The position numbers and the translations under genes are program-made. DNA of 13,397 bases, taken from assembly GCA_023417515.1 (NCBI GenBank), contig JAEZFL010000123.1:1-13397 (forward strand). The letters run 5' to 3'. Below the pieces are notes generated by a model. It did not search any database. It had not been told where the DNA came from and saw nothing but the letters and a program-made list of their open reading frames with translations. Source of the DNA: Pseudomonadota bacterium (lineage in GTDB: Bacteria > Pseudomonadota > Alphaproteobacteria > Sphingomonadales > Sphingomonadaceae). Numbering within the stretch: position 1 is the first letter of the stretch; each line of letters begins with the position of its first letter. Of this stretch, positions 1 to 6,908 are shown in pieces.

Positions 1-856
1 CCGCCGCCCGGTCCCCGGCGGCGCAGCGCAGTTCGCCGGCCACCACTTCACGCCCGTCGGGGCTCAGGATTTCCGCTTTCAGAAGGATCGCCTCTCCGTC
101 GGGCGCGGCATGGGCGGCCAGCGCCGAATGGCAGTCACCGCCCGCGCCGAGCAGGAAAGCCCGCTCCAGGTCCACGCAATCGCGAGTCGTGCGATCGTCG
201 ACCGGTTCCAGCAGCGCCAGCATTTCCGAATTGTCGGCAAGCGCCTCGATCCCGACCGCGCCTTGCGAAGGTGCCGGCAGCATGTCGTCGACCGGCGTTC
301 CGACCGCCTGCATCCCGAGCCGGTCGAGCCCGGCCGCGGCGAGCAGGGTCGCGTCGACCTCGTTGCGCTCCAGCTTGGCGAGCCGGGTCTGCACGTTGCC
401 GCGCAGCAGCATCACCTGCAGGTCGGGGCGCCGCGCCCGCACCTGCGCCTCGCGCCGCGGCGACGAGGTGCCGAGCCGAGCGCCGTCGGGCAAGGCGGCG
501 AGGCTGTCGGCGCCGAGAAGCCGATCGCGCGGATCGGCCCGCTTCAGCATCGCTCCGATCACCAGCCTCTGCGGCCGGATCGTCTCGACGTCCTTCATCG
601 AATGAACCGAGATGTCGGTGCGCCCGTCGACCAGAGAGCGATCCAGCTCCTTGGTCCATAGCGCCTTGCCGCCCATCTCAGCGAGAGGACGGTCCTGCAC
701 CACGTCGCCGCTGGTGGTGATGGGAATGATCTCGATCGCCTCCTCGTCCCAGTCATGGGCGATCCGCAGCGCGGTCGCAACCAGTCGCGCCTGCGCGAGC
801 GCGAGCGGCGAGCCACGGGTACCGAGACGTATCGGGCGAGACAGGGGTCGGGTCAT
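1..856 (-). CDS. hemC: Porphobilinogen deaminase (hydroxymethylbilane synthase), 3' end outside window
   Basis: This cytoplasmic enzyme joins four porphobilinogens into hydroxymethylbilane, the linear precursor of uroporphyrinogen III in heme synthesis. The minus strand shows 285 residues; the E. coli enzyme has 313, so roughly the last 20-30 lie beyond the left edge. Family hallmarks are in order: GTRGSPLALAQ (12-22), VHSMKD (84-89) with the catalytic Asp at 89, DPRD (108-111), GTSSPRR (129-135), LRGNVQTRL (151-159), LPAPSQGAVGIE (193-204) and GGDCHS (239-244). Cys242 should carry the dipyrromethane cofactor; the setting GGDCHS differs from GGCQVP of E. coli. The ATG at 856 is favoured because a TAG lies in frame five codons upstream (869-871) and GTRGS begins at the expected distance. 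No clear Shine-Dalgarno precedes it. It is divergent from tsaD across 42 bp. Confidence 0.96.
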   Translation of the reverse strand, partial: MTRPLSRPIRLGTRGSPLALAQARLVATALRIAHDWDEEAIEIIPITTSGDVVQDRPLAEMGGKALWTKELDRSLVDGRTDISVHSMKDVETIRPQRLVIGAMLKRADPRDRLLGADSLAALPDGARLGTSSPRREAQVRARRPDLQVMLLRGNVQTRLAKLERNEVDATLLAAAGLDRLGMQAVGTPVDDMLPAPSQGAVGIEALADNSEMLALLEPVDDRTTRDCVDLERAFLLGAGGDCHSALAAHAAPDGEAILLKAEILSPDGREVVAGELRCAAGDRAA

Positions 857-898
857 GCGCGGCTTGTGCTAGCGGCTCGTCCGGTGGCAGGGAAGGGC
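857..898. promoter_or_regulatory. 42 bp divergent gap between hemC and tsaD
   Basis: This is the only non-coding DNA between the divergent starts of hemC and tsaD. On the + side a purine-rich CAGGGAAGGGC sits directly before the tsaD ATG and can serve as its ribosome binding site. On the - side the sequence before the hemC ATG lacks a recognisable Shine-Dalgarno. I see no convincing -35/-10 pair, so at least one promoter probably lies inside the opposite coding region. The regulatory role is inferred from geometry only. Confidence 0.35.
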
Positions 899-1933
899 AT
901 GACCCTGATCCTCGGGATTGAATCGAGTTGCGACGAAAGCGCGGCCTCACTGGTGACGGCCGACCGCCAGATCCTCGCGCACTGCCTTGCCGGGCAGGAA
1001 ATGGCGCATCAGCCGTTCGGCGGAGTGGTGCCGGAGATCGCTGCGCGCGCCCATGTCGAGACTTTGCCGCGGCTGGTCGAGCAGGCGCTGGACGAGGCCG
1101 GCGTGCGCCTCGCCGAGGTTGACGCCATTGCGGCGACGGCGGGCCCCGGCCTGATCGGCGGCGTGATGGTCGGACTCGTCACCGGCAAGGCATTGGCACT
1201 GTCCGCGAACAAGCCGCTGGTCGCGGTCAATCATCTCGAAGGCCATGCTTTGTCGCCGATGCTGACCGAGCCCGACCTCGCATTCCCCTACCTGCTGCTG
1301 CTCGTCTCGGGCGGCCATTGCCAGCTGCTGCTGGTCGAGGGCGTCGGCGCCTATCGCCGCCTCGCCACCACGATCGACGACGCCGCGGGCGAGGCGTTCG
1401 ACAAGACCGCCAAGATGCTCGGCCTCGGTTATCCCGGCGGCCCGGCGGTCGAGCGCGCGGCCGAGCGCGGCGATTCCGGGGCCGTGCCGCTGCCGCGCCC
1501 GCTGGTCGGCTCGGCGGAGCCGCATTTCTCCTTCGCCGGGCTCAAGAGCGCGGTGCTGCGCGCCGCTCAGTCCGGCCGCCATTCGGTCGAGGATCTCGCC
1601 GCGTCCTTCCAGCAGGCGGTGGTCGACTGCCTCGCCGACCGCACCGCGCGCGCCTTGGCTGCCGCACCCCAGGCCACGGCTTTGGTCGTCGCCGGCGGAG
1701 TTGCCGCCAACACGCCGATCCGCGTGGCGCTCAGGGATCTGGCCGAGGCGCGCGGGCTGCCGTTCGTGGCGCCGCCTTTGTGGCTGTGCACCGACAATGC
1801 GGCGATGATCGCCTGGGCCGGCGCACTGCGCTTCGAGGCCGGGCTGGTCGACTCGCTCGACGTGCCGGCGCGGGCGCGCTGGCCGCTCGACCCGTCGGCC
1901 GAACGGGCGCGCGGCGCGGGAGTGAAGGCATGA
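899..1933 (+). CDS. tsaD: tRNA N6-threonylcarbamoyladenosine (t6A37) transferase subunit TsaD
   Basis: TsaD (formerly Gcp/YgjD) transfers the threonylcarbamoyl group from its adenylate to A37 of ANN-decoding tRNAs in the cytoplasm, working with TsaB, TsaE and TsaC. The 344-residue product has the usual length. Visible motifs are GIESSCDES (6-14), the metal-binding HLEGH (His112 and His116), SGGH (137-140), the ATP-site region DDAAGEAFDK (160-169), AGGVAAN (265-271) and CTDNAAM (297-303) with the third metal ligand Asp299. The reading frame is open back to 755, but that would overlap hemC. The ATG at 899 places GIESS at the family's normal distance and has a purine-rich ribosome binding site. 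Its stop overlaps gpsA (ATGA), so the two are probably co-transcribed and translationally coupled. Confidence 0.97.
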   Translation: MTLILGIESSCDESAASLVTADRQILAHCLAGQEMAHQPFGGVVPEIAARAHVETLPRLVEQALDEAGVRLAEVDAIAATAGPGLIGGVMVGLVTGKALALSANKPLVAVNHLEGHALSPMLTEPDLAFPYLLLLVSGGHCQLLLVEGVGAYRRLATTIDDAAGEAFDKTAKMLGLGYPGGPAVERAAERGDSGAVPLPRPLVGSAEPHFSFAGLKSAVLRAAQSGRHSVEDLAASFQQAVVDCLADRTARALAAAPQATALVVAGGVAANTPIRVALRDLAEARGLPFVAPPLWLCTDNAAMIAWAGALRFEAGLVDSLDVPARARWPLDPSAERARGAGVKA

Positions 1934-2907
1934 GGCTCGGAGTCATCGGCGCCGGCGCGTGGGGCACCGCATTGGCGCAGGTCGCCGCTTCCGGCGGCGA
2001 CGAAGTGCTGCTCTGGGCGCGCGAGCCCGACGTTGTCGAGTCGGTCAACGCGCGGCGCGAGAACAGCCTGTTCCTTCCCGGTGTCGAGCTGCTGCACAAC
2101 ATCATCGCCACCAACGACCTCGCCGCGATGGGCGAATGCGAGGCCTTCCTGGTCGTGACGCCGGCGCAGCATATGCGTGCGGTCCTCGGCTCCCTGCCGG
2201 TGAACGACCAGCCGTTGATCCTCTGCTCGAAAGGCATCGAGGAAGCGACCGGCCTCATGATGCATGACGTCGCGCATCAGGTGCGCCCGCACGCCCCGTT
2301 GGCGGTTTTGTCCGGGCCGACCTTCGCTCACGAGGTCGCCGCCGGCCTGCCGACCGCGATCACGCTGGCGGCCGAGGAAGGGCTCGGCGAACGGCTCGCG
2401 CGGCGCCTCGCCCGCCCCGCATTCCGCCCCTATTTGTCCAGCGATGTCGTCGGCGCGGAGGTCGGCGGCGCCGTCAAGAACGTGCTCGCCATCGCCTGCG
2501 GTGTGGTCGAGGGCATGGGGCTCGGTCTCAACGCCCGAGCCTCCCTCATCTCGCGCGGATTCGCCGAGATGAGTCGGTTCGGAATGGCGCTCGGCGCTCG
2601 GCCCGAGACTCTGGCGGGCCTCGCCGGTCTCGGCGACCTGGTGCTGACCTGCACCTCGACCAATTCGCGCAATTTCAGCCTCGGCAAGGGAATCGGCGAG
2701 GGCGCCCGCGCCGCCGACCTGCTCGCCGACCGCCGCACGGTCGCGGAAGGCGCCTTCACGGCGCCGGTGCTACGGCGCGTGGCGGAGCAAAACGGCGTCG
2801 AGATGCCGATCGTCGCAGCGGTCTGCGCCCTGCTCGACGGCAGCGCTTCGGCGTGCGACGCGGTCGACCGGCTGCTGTCCCGGCCGCTGCGGGCAGAAGG
2901 TCTGTAA
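1930..2907 (+). CDS. gpsA: Glycerol-3-phosphate dehydrogenase [NAD(P)+]
   Basis: GpsA reduces dihydroxyacetone phosphate to sn-glycerol 3-phosphate, the backbone of membrane phospholipids. The 325-residue cytoplasmic protein opens with the Rossmann dinucleotide motif GAGAWGTAL (7-15). It then has CSKGIE (99-104), SGPTFAHEVAAGLPTA (128-143), VKNVLAIACG (182-191) with the catalytic Lys183, NARASLISRG (201-210) and GLAGLGDLVLTC (230-241). The ATG overlaps the tsaD stop by ATGA, and GGGAG at 1918-1922, seven bases upstream, is a good ribosome binding site. The frame also runs upstream inside tsaD, but that part has no GpsA similarity. Next to tsaD this matches a gene order I know from other alphaproteobacteria. 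Transcription probably ends at the hairpin just downstream. Confidence 0.97.
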   Translation: MRLGVIGAGAWGTALAQVAASGGDEVLLWAREPDVVESVNARRENSLFLPGVELLHNIIATNDLAAMGECEAFLVVTPAQHMRAVLGSLPVNDQPLILCSKGIEEATGLMMHDVAHQVRPHAPLAVLSGPTFAHEVAAGLPTAITLAAEEGLGERLARRLARPAFRPYLSSDVVGAEVGGAVKNVLAIACGVVEGMGLGLNARASLISRGFAEMSRFGMALGARPETLAGLAGLGDLVLTCTSTNSRNFSLGKGIGEGARAADLLADRRTVAEGAFTAPVLRRVAEQNGVEMPIVAAVCALLDGSASACDAVDRLLSRPLRAEGL

Positions 2908-2915
2908 TTCGTCCC

Positions 2916-2931
2916 CCCGAGAAATCTCGGG
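2916..2931. terminator. Hairpin in the convergent gpsA / DUF1674 gap, possible shared terminator
   Basis: A perfect 6 bp stem, CCCGAG (2916-2921) and CTCGGG (2926-2931), closes a 4-base loop (AAAT). It fills most of the 29 bp between two convergent stop codons, so it could serve both strands. Neither side has a long T run (only GAGGATTT on + and GGGACGAATT on -), so intrinsic termination would be weak, or the hairpin may mainly protect 3' ends. Confidence 0.45.
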
Positions 2932-2936
2932 AGGAT

Positions 2937-3110
2937 TTAGAAATCCCAGCAGATGCCCTTATTCTCCCAGTCGCCGTAGCGGATCGGCTCGAGCCCTTTC
3001 GGCCCGCCGCTTTCCGCTTCGCCCTCGACGGCAGGCTGCGGCTCGGGCAGGGGCGGGCTCTTGGACAGGTGAGCGGGCGGCTTGACGTGCGGCGGGCGCT
3101 GGCCGGGCAT
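2937..3110 (-). CDS. DUF1674 family small protein, SDHAF4-like succinate dehydrogenase assembly factor
   Basis: This 57-residue gene is easy to miss. The protein is Pro-rich and probably disordered over residues 1-40, then ends with RYGDWENKGICWDF (44-57). That closely matches the C-terminal signature RYGDWExxGRxxDF of DUF1674, the bacterial counterpart of mitochondrial SDHAF4/Sdh8. The eukaryotic proteins bind flavinylated SdhA and help assemble succinate dehydrogenase; the role here is inferred from the family. The ATG at 3110 is preceded by AAAGGA with about seven bases of spacing, a good ribosome binding site. The open frame extends further upstream into rsmB, but that part does not resemble the family. 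The gene is convergent with gpsA and divergent from rsmB, a neighbour of DUF1674 genes that I recall from other alphaproteobacteria. Confidence 0.88.
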   Translation of the reverse strand: MPGQRPPHVKPPAHLSKSPPLPEPQPAVEGEAESGGPKGLEPIRYGDWENKGICWDF

Positions 3111-3176
3111 TCGGCGTCCTTTGCAAGGGCGAGGGGTCGGCCCACATGTCGGACATGAAAGAGGCGCGGACAAGAC
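3111..3176. promoter_or_regulatory. 66 bp divergent gap between the DUF1674 gene and rsmB
   Basis: This gap must carry the transcription starts for the DUF1674 gene (-) and rsmB (+) unless they lie inside coding DNA. It contains a repeated ACATG (3144-3148 and 3153-3157) and a purine-rich GAGGGG (3131-3136). On the minus strand CTTGTC stands 17 bp before CGACAT, which is only a poor -35/-10 match. The promoter assignment is a geometric inference. Confidence 0.3.
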
Positions 3177-3184
3177 GTGGCTGA
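3146..3184 (+). CDS. Possible 12-codon leader ORF overlapping the rsmB start
   Basis: An ATG at 3146 opens a short frame, MSDMKEARTRRG, that ends with TGA at 3182-3184. A GAGGGG nine bases upstream is a better Shine-Dalgarno than the one in front of rsmB. The ORF ends eight bases past the first base of the proposed rsmB GTG start at 3177. A ribosome finishing it would therefore be placed to reinitiate on rsmB. It resembles no leader peptide I know and could be chance. Confidence 0.22.
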   Translation: MSDMKEARTRRG

Positions 3185-4481
3185 ACGCAATGATCGGGGT
3201 CGACCGCAGCGCCGGCCAAATTTCCCGCCGGCGCCACCCGGTACCGCCACGCGCCGCGCCGCCCTGGCCTTGCTCGATGCGGTGCTTCGCAAGGGGCTGC
3301 CGCTGGAGGCAGCGCTCGACAGCGCGGGCCGGGGGTTGGCCCGCCCGGAAGATCGCGGCCTCGCCCTCGCCATCGCCGCCGAGGTGCTTCGGCGCCTGCC
3401 CGATCTCGACGCGCTGATCGACAGCGCCACCCAGCGGCCCTTGCCCGATGACGCCAAGGCGCGGTCGGTGCTGCGCATTGCCCTGGCGCAAGCGCTGGTC
3501 CTCGGCACGCCGCCCCACGCCGCCATCTCGACGGCTTTGCCGCTCCTGGAAGGGGGGCCGCGCCGGCTCGTCCACGGGGTGTTCGGTGCCTTGATGCGCC
3601 GCCAGGCGCTCCTTCCCGACGTGCCGACCCTGCCGGCGCCGGTGGTTGAGCGCTGGCGCGCGGCCTGGGGCGATGACGTCGTGACGTCAGCCGCGCGCCT
3701 GATCGCCGCGCCGCCGCCGCTCGACCTGTGCTTCCCGCCCGAGCGCCCGCCGGAGCTGGAAGGGGTCAGCTTCGCGCCCGGCCATCTGCGCCTCCCGCGC
3801 GGCGAGGCGGTGGCCGGCCTGACCGGCTATGGCGAGGGGCAATGGTGGGTGCAGGATTTCGCCGCGTCGGTTCCCGGCCGACTGCTCGGGCCGGGGGAGG
3901 GTCGCCGCGCGCTCGACCTGTGCGCAGCGCCGGGCGGCAAGACGATGCAGCTCGCCGCCGCCGGTTTCGAGGTCACCGCAGTCGACGCCTCGGAAAGTCG
4001 TCTCGCGCGACTTCGCGAGAATCTCGAGCGCACCGGTCTTCGAGCGGAGGTGGTGACGGCCGATCTGCTCGACTGGCGCCCCGACGAGCCGGCCGACGCG
4101 ATCCTCCTCGACGCGCCTTGCTCGGCGACCGGCATCTTCCGGCGCCACCCGGACGTGCTGCACCGCGTTCGCACCTCCGCGATCCAGAGTCTCGCCCAAG
4201 GCCAGGCCGCGATGCTTCGCCGCGCCGCCGACTGGCTGAAGCCGGGTGGCACTTTGGTCTATTCGGTGTGCTCGCTGGAGCCGCAGGAAGGCGAAGCGGT
4301 CGCTCGCGCCTTCCTCGGCGAGCGCAGCGACTTCACGGCCGAGCCGCCCCGGCCGGGCGAGCTGCCCGATCCGATCGTCCCGACGCCCGACGGCTTTGTC
4401 CGTCTCCTCCCCGGATTGTTCGGGGGCGAGGGCGGCATCGACAGCTTCTTCATCGCGCGCTTCGCCCGAAGCGGGGGATAA
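3177..4481 (+). CDS. rsmB: 16S rRNA (cytosine-C5)-methyltransferase, RsmB/Fmu type
   Basis: The product (434 residues) is an S-adenosylmethionine-dependent RNA m5C methyltransferase of the RsmB family, which in E. coli methylates C967 of 16S rRNA. Residues about 24-145 form the NusB-like helical RNA-binding domain. The methyltransferase domain follows: DLCAAPGGKT (247-256) binds the cofactor, Asp270 sits at the end of the second strand, LLDAPCSATG (310-319) carries Cys315 of motif IV, and VYSVCSLEP (361-369) carries the catalytic nucleophile Cys365. The start is a GTG at 3177; no in-frame ATG is available before the NusB-like domain, and upstream ribosome binding signals are only moderate (GGA at 3168-3170, AGAGG further up). 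A short upstream ORF overlaps this start. The gene ends 50 bp before rpe on the same strand. Confidence 0.94.
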   Translation: MAERNDRGRPQRRPNFPPAPPGTATRRAALALLDAVLRKGLPLEAALDSAGRGLARPEDRGLALAIAAEVLRRLPDLDALIDSATQRPLPDDAKARSVLRIALAQALVLGTPPHAAISTALPLLEGGPRRLVHGVFGALMRRQALLPDVPTLPAPVVERWRAAWGDDVVTSAARLIAAPPPLDLCFPPERPPELEGVSFAPGHLRLPRGEAVAGLTGYGEGQWWVQDFAASVPGRLLGPGEGRRALDLCAAPGGKTMQLAAAGFEVTAVDASESRLARLRENLERTGLRAEVVTADLLDWRPDEPADAILLDAPCSATGIFRRHPDVLHRVRTSAIQSLAQGQAAMLRRAADWLKPGGTLVYSVCSLEPQEGEAVARAFLGERSDFTAEPPRPGELPDPIVPTPDGFVRLLPGLFGGEGGIDSFFIARFARSGG

Positions 4482-4495
4482 GTCCCGCCGCCTTC

Positions 4496-4522
4496 CTTGC
4501 CGCAGGAATCGCGCCACTATAG
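4496..4522 (+). promoter_or_regulatory. rpe: Candidate promoter just upstream of rpe
   Basis: CTTGCC (4496-4501) and CTATAG (4517-4522) resemble the CTTGAC / CTATAT pattern described for alphaproteobacterial housekeeping promoters, but the spacer is 15 rather than 17 bp. A start about seven bases downstream would give an rpe transcript with only a few leader bases. The match is imperfect and untested. Confidence 0.3.
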
Positions 4523-4531
4523 GCTTGAGAC

Positions 4532-5194
4532 ATGCAGCAGCCGGTCCGCATCGCCCCGTCCATCCTCTCCGCCGACTTCGCCCGTCTCGGCGAAGAAGTC
4601 CGCGCGATCGACGCCGCCGGCGCCGACTGGATCCATATCGACGTGATGGACGGCCATTTCGTGCCGAACCTCACCATCGGCCCGGGCGTCGTGAAGGCCT
4701 TGCGCCCTCACAGCTCGAAGCCGTTCGACGTGCACCTGATGATCTCGCCGGTCGACACCTATCTGCAGGCCTTCGCCGATGCAGGGGCCGACACGATCAC
4801 GGTGCATCCCGAGGCCGGGCCGCACCTCCACCGCACCATCCAGGCGATCAAGGCGCTCGGCAAGCGCGCCGGCGTGTCGCTCAACCCCGCCACGCCGGCC
4901 AAGATGCTCGATTATGTGCTCGAGGAGGTCGACCTGGTGCTGGTGATGAGCGTCAATCCGGGCTTCGGCGGCCAGAGCTTCATCGACAGCCAGCTGCGCA
5001 AGGTCGAGGCGATCCGCAAGCAGATCGACAAGCTCGGCAAGGCGATCGACCTCGAGGTGGATGGCGGCGTCGACCAGTCGAACGCGGCGCGGGTGATCGC
5101 CGCCGGCGCCGACGCTCTGGTCGCCGGCACGGCGACCTTCCGCGGCGGGCCGGATGCCTATGCCGCCAACATCAAGGCGCTGCGCGGGGCATGA
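4532..5194 (+). CDS. rpe: Ribulose-phosphate 3-epimerase
   Basis: Rpe interconverts D-ribulose 5-phosphate and D-xylulose 5-phosphate in the pentose phosphate pathway in the cytoplasm. The 220-residue product is full length and folds as a TIM barrel. Signature stretches are IAPSILSADF (7-16), IHIDVMDGHFVPNLTIGP (34-51), DVHLMI (66-71), MSVNPGFGGQSF (139-150) and LEVDGGV (174-180). The metal ligands are His35, Asp37, His68 and Asp177, with Asp37 and Asp177 also acting as the acid/base pair. The ATG at 4532 has only a weak purine stretch before it, but puts the N-terminus at the family's position. Its last bases overlap the heparinase-like gene (ATGA), linking their translation. By linking the oxidative and non-oxidative branches it contributes to the pool that supplies ribose for nucleotides made by PurH. 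Confidence 0.97.
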   Translation: MQQPVRIAPSILSADFARLGEEVRAIDAAGADWIHIDVMDGHFVPNLTIGPGVVKALRPHSSKPFDVHLMISPVDTYLQAFADAGADTITVHPEAGPHLHRTIQAIKALGKRAGVSLNPATPAKMLDYVLEEVDLVLVMSVNPGFGGQSFIDSQLRKVEAIRKQIDKLGKAIDLEVDGGVDQSNAARVIAAGADALVAGTATFRGGPDAYAANIKALRGA

Positions 5195-6897
5195 GCCGCT
5201 ACGAGCGCATCACCGGCCGGCCGCCGCCCGAACCGGAGCCCGCTCGCCGCCGCGAGCTGGTGCCCGTGCCGGCCGGCGGACCGACCTTCCTCGGCCGGGT
5301 CATGGCGATGCTCGGCCTTAGCGGACGGGCGCCGCTGCGCATCCTCGCGGTGCCGCGCGACCCGATCGTCGGCAACAAGGGCATCGGCCTCGCATTGCTC
5401 GAGGGGCGGTTCATCGCCGGCGCGCACGAGCTCGACGTCGAGGATCTCTACCGCGCCGATTCCGGCCTTCCAGCCGAGGTCGCCGAGCGGGTCCACAGCT
5501 TCGCCTGGCTTCGCGACCTTGCCGCCGCCGCGACCCACGAGCGCGGCCGCGACGTCGGCGAATATCTGACCCGCGCCTGGCTGTCGCAGCATAGCGAGCC
5601 GGGCGCCGGCCTCGCCTGGCGCGCCGACATGATCGGCCGCCGCCTGCTCAGCTGGCCGGCTTATGCGCCCTACATCCTGTCGAGCCGCGATTCCGACTAT
5701 CGCGCCCGGGTCCTGCGCACCCTGTCGCGAAGCGCGCGCGAGGCCGAGCGCCGCGCCGACAGCGCCGCGATCGGGCTTCCGCGCATCGCCGCGTGGAGCG
5801 GCGTCGTGGCGTCATCGCTCACCCTGCAAGGGCGGACCGAGCGCCTGGCCAAGGGCGAAGCGGGTCTCGCCCGAGCGATCCGCACCGGGCTCAGCGAGGA
5901 TGGCGGCCTCGTCAGCCGGGCGCCGCACCAGCAGCTCGACCTGGTCGAGCTGTTCGCCCTGCTGCGCGCGTCCTACGGGGCCATTCATGGCGTCATGCCC
6001 GATTGGCTGCGCGACGCTCAGGAAGGCGCCTTGTCGGCGCTGCTCAGCACGGTGCTCGGCGATGCCGGGCTGTCGAGCTGGCAGGGCGGCAATGCCGGCG
6101 ACCCGCACCGAATCGTCGCTGCGGTCGAGGCGTCCGCCGCCCATGCCGGGCCGCTGCGCCAGTCGCGCGGCTGGGGCTATCAGCGCCTCCAGGGCAAGGA
6201 CAGCCTCGTCGTCCTCGACGGCGCGCCGCCGCCGCCGCCGAAAGCGTTGAGCGGCGGCTGCGCCTCGACATTGGCGATAGAGTTCAGTGCCGGCACGCAG
6301 CGGCTGGTGATCAATTGCGGCGGCGGCGGTGACGCAAGCGGGCAGCTCCCCGATGAGCTGCTCCACCTGCTGCGCTCGACCGCGGCCCATTCCACCCTGA
6401 CCCTGGGCGACCGCAACTCGACGGCGATCCTCGACGGCGGCGCGCTCGGCAAGGGTGTCGGAAAGGTCGACCTCGAGCGCGGCACGCGCGACGGCCACGC
6501 CTTGGTCGAGGCCAGTCACGACGGCTATGTCCGCCGCTTCGGCCTGGTCCACCAGCGCACCGTGCTGCTCGCCCCGGACGGCAAGGCGCTGACCGGGGAG
6601 GACAGCCTGATCCCGAGCGGGCGCAAGCGGCGCAAGGCCGACGTGCCTTACGCGGTCCGCTTCCATCTCCATCCGGCGGTCGAGGTGACCAGCACCGCCG
6701 ACGGCCGCGGCGCGCTGCTCCGGGTGCGCGGCCACAAAGCGTGGCAGTTCCGCTGCCGCGGCGGCACTCTGGGCATCGAGGAGAGCCTGTGGATCGACGG
6801 CAGCGCCGTCCCCCACGCCACGCTTCAGCTCGTGATCAGCGGCGAGACCCCACCCGACGGAATGACTATCTCCTGGGAGTTCAACGAAGCGGGCTGA
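5191..6897 (+). CDS. Heparinase II/III-like protein, apparently cytoplasmic, substrate unknown
   Basis: The 568-residue product belongs to the heparinase II/III family, whose known members are polysaccharide lyases. Residues about 45-300 look like the helical alpha/alpha-toroid part, including EDGGLVSRAPHQQLDLVEL (236-254). From about 320 the C-terminal heparinase II/III beta domain follows: WGYQRLQ (328-334, Tyr330), VLDGAPPPPP (341-350), STAAHSTLTL (396-405, His400), SHDGYVRRFGLVHQRT (442-457), VRFHLHP (489-495) and WQFRCRGGTLGIEESLWI (518-535). His400 aligns by eye with a conserved active-site His. The N-terminus is charged and Pro-rich, with no signal peptide or lipobox, which is odd for a polysaccharide lyase. 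The ATG overlaps the rpe stop; the frame is open far upstream inside rsmB and rpe, but those parts are shadows. It ends in tandem in-frame stops, TGA TAG. The biochemical role is unknown. Confidence 0.9.
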   Translation: MSRYERITGRPPPEPEPARRRELVPVPAGGPTFLGRVMAMLGLSGRAPLRILAVPRDPIVGNKGIGLALLEGRFIAGAHELDVEDLYRADSGLPAEVAERVHSFAWLRDLAAAATHERGRDVGEYLTRAWLSQHSEPGAGLAWRADMIGRRLLSWPAYAPYILSSRDSDYRARVLRTLSRSAREAERRADSAAIGLPRIAAWSGVVASSLTLQGRTERLAKGEAGLARAIRTGLSEDGGLVSRAPHQQLDLVELFALLRASYGAIHGVMPDWLRDAQEGALSALLSTVLGDAGLSSWQGGNAGDPHRIVAAVEASAAHAGPLRQSRGWGYQRLQGKDSLVVLDGAPPPPPKALSGGCASTLAIEFSAGTQRLVINCGGGGDASGQLPDELLHLLRSTAAHSTLTLGDRNSTAILDGGALGKGVGKVDLERGTRDGHALVEASHDGYVRRFGLVHQRTVLLAPDGKALTGEDSLIPSGRKRRKADVPYAVRFHLHPAVEVTSTADGRGALLRVRGHKAWQFRCRGGTLGIEESLWIDGSAVPHATLQLVISGETPPDGMTISWEFNEAG

Positions 6898-6908
6898 TAG
6901 CCCAGCCG

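Noticed and set aside
110..661. 183-codon open frame on + across hemC
   Set aside because: The minus strand encodes hemC with all family motifs through this whole stretch; the + frame is its shadow.
755..898. 48-residue N-terminal extension of TsaD
   Set aside because: It would overlap hemC on the opposite strand and has no TsaD similarity; the ATG at 899 puts GIESSCDES where the family has it.
3674..3689. Repeated TGACGTC motif with a TGACGTCA palindrome inside rsmB
   Set aside because: It encodes ordinary residues (DDVVTSA) in the helical domain and sits mid-gene; chance and codon bias explain it.
4246..5190. Upstream extension of the heparinase frame through the rsmB end and all of rpe
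   Set aside because: The extra residues are rpe and rsmB read out of frame; the ATG at 5191 overlapping the rpe stop is the natural start.
6226..6241. GCC/CCG triplet run in the heparinase-like gene
   Set aside because: It encodes a proline run (GAPPPPP) found in homologues of this family as I recall, so it is a protein feature, not a noted unstable repeat.
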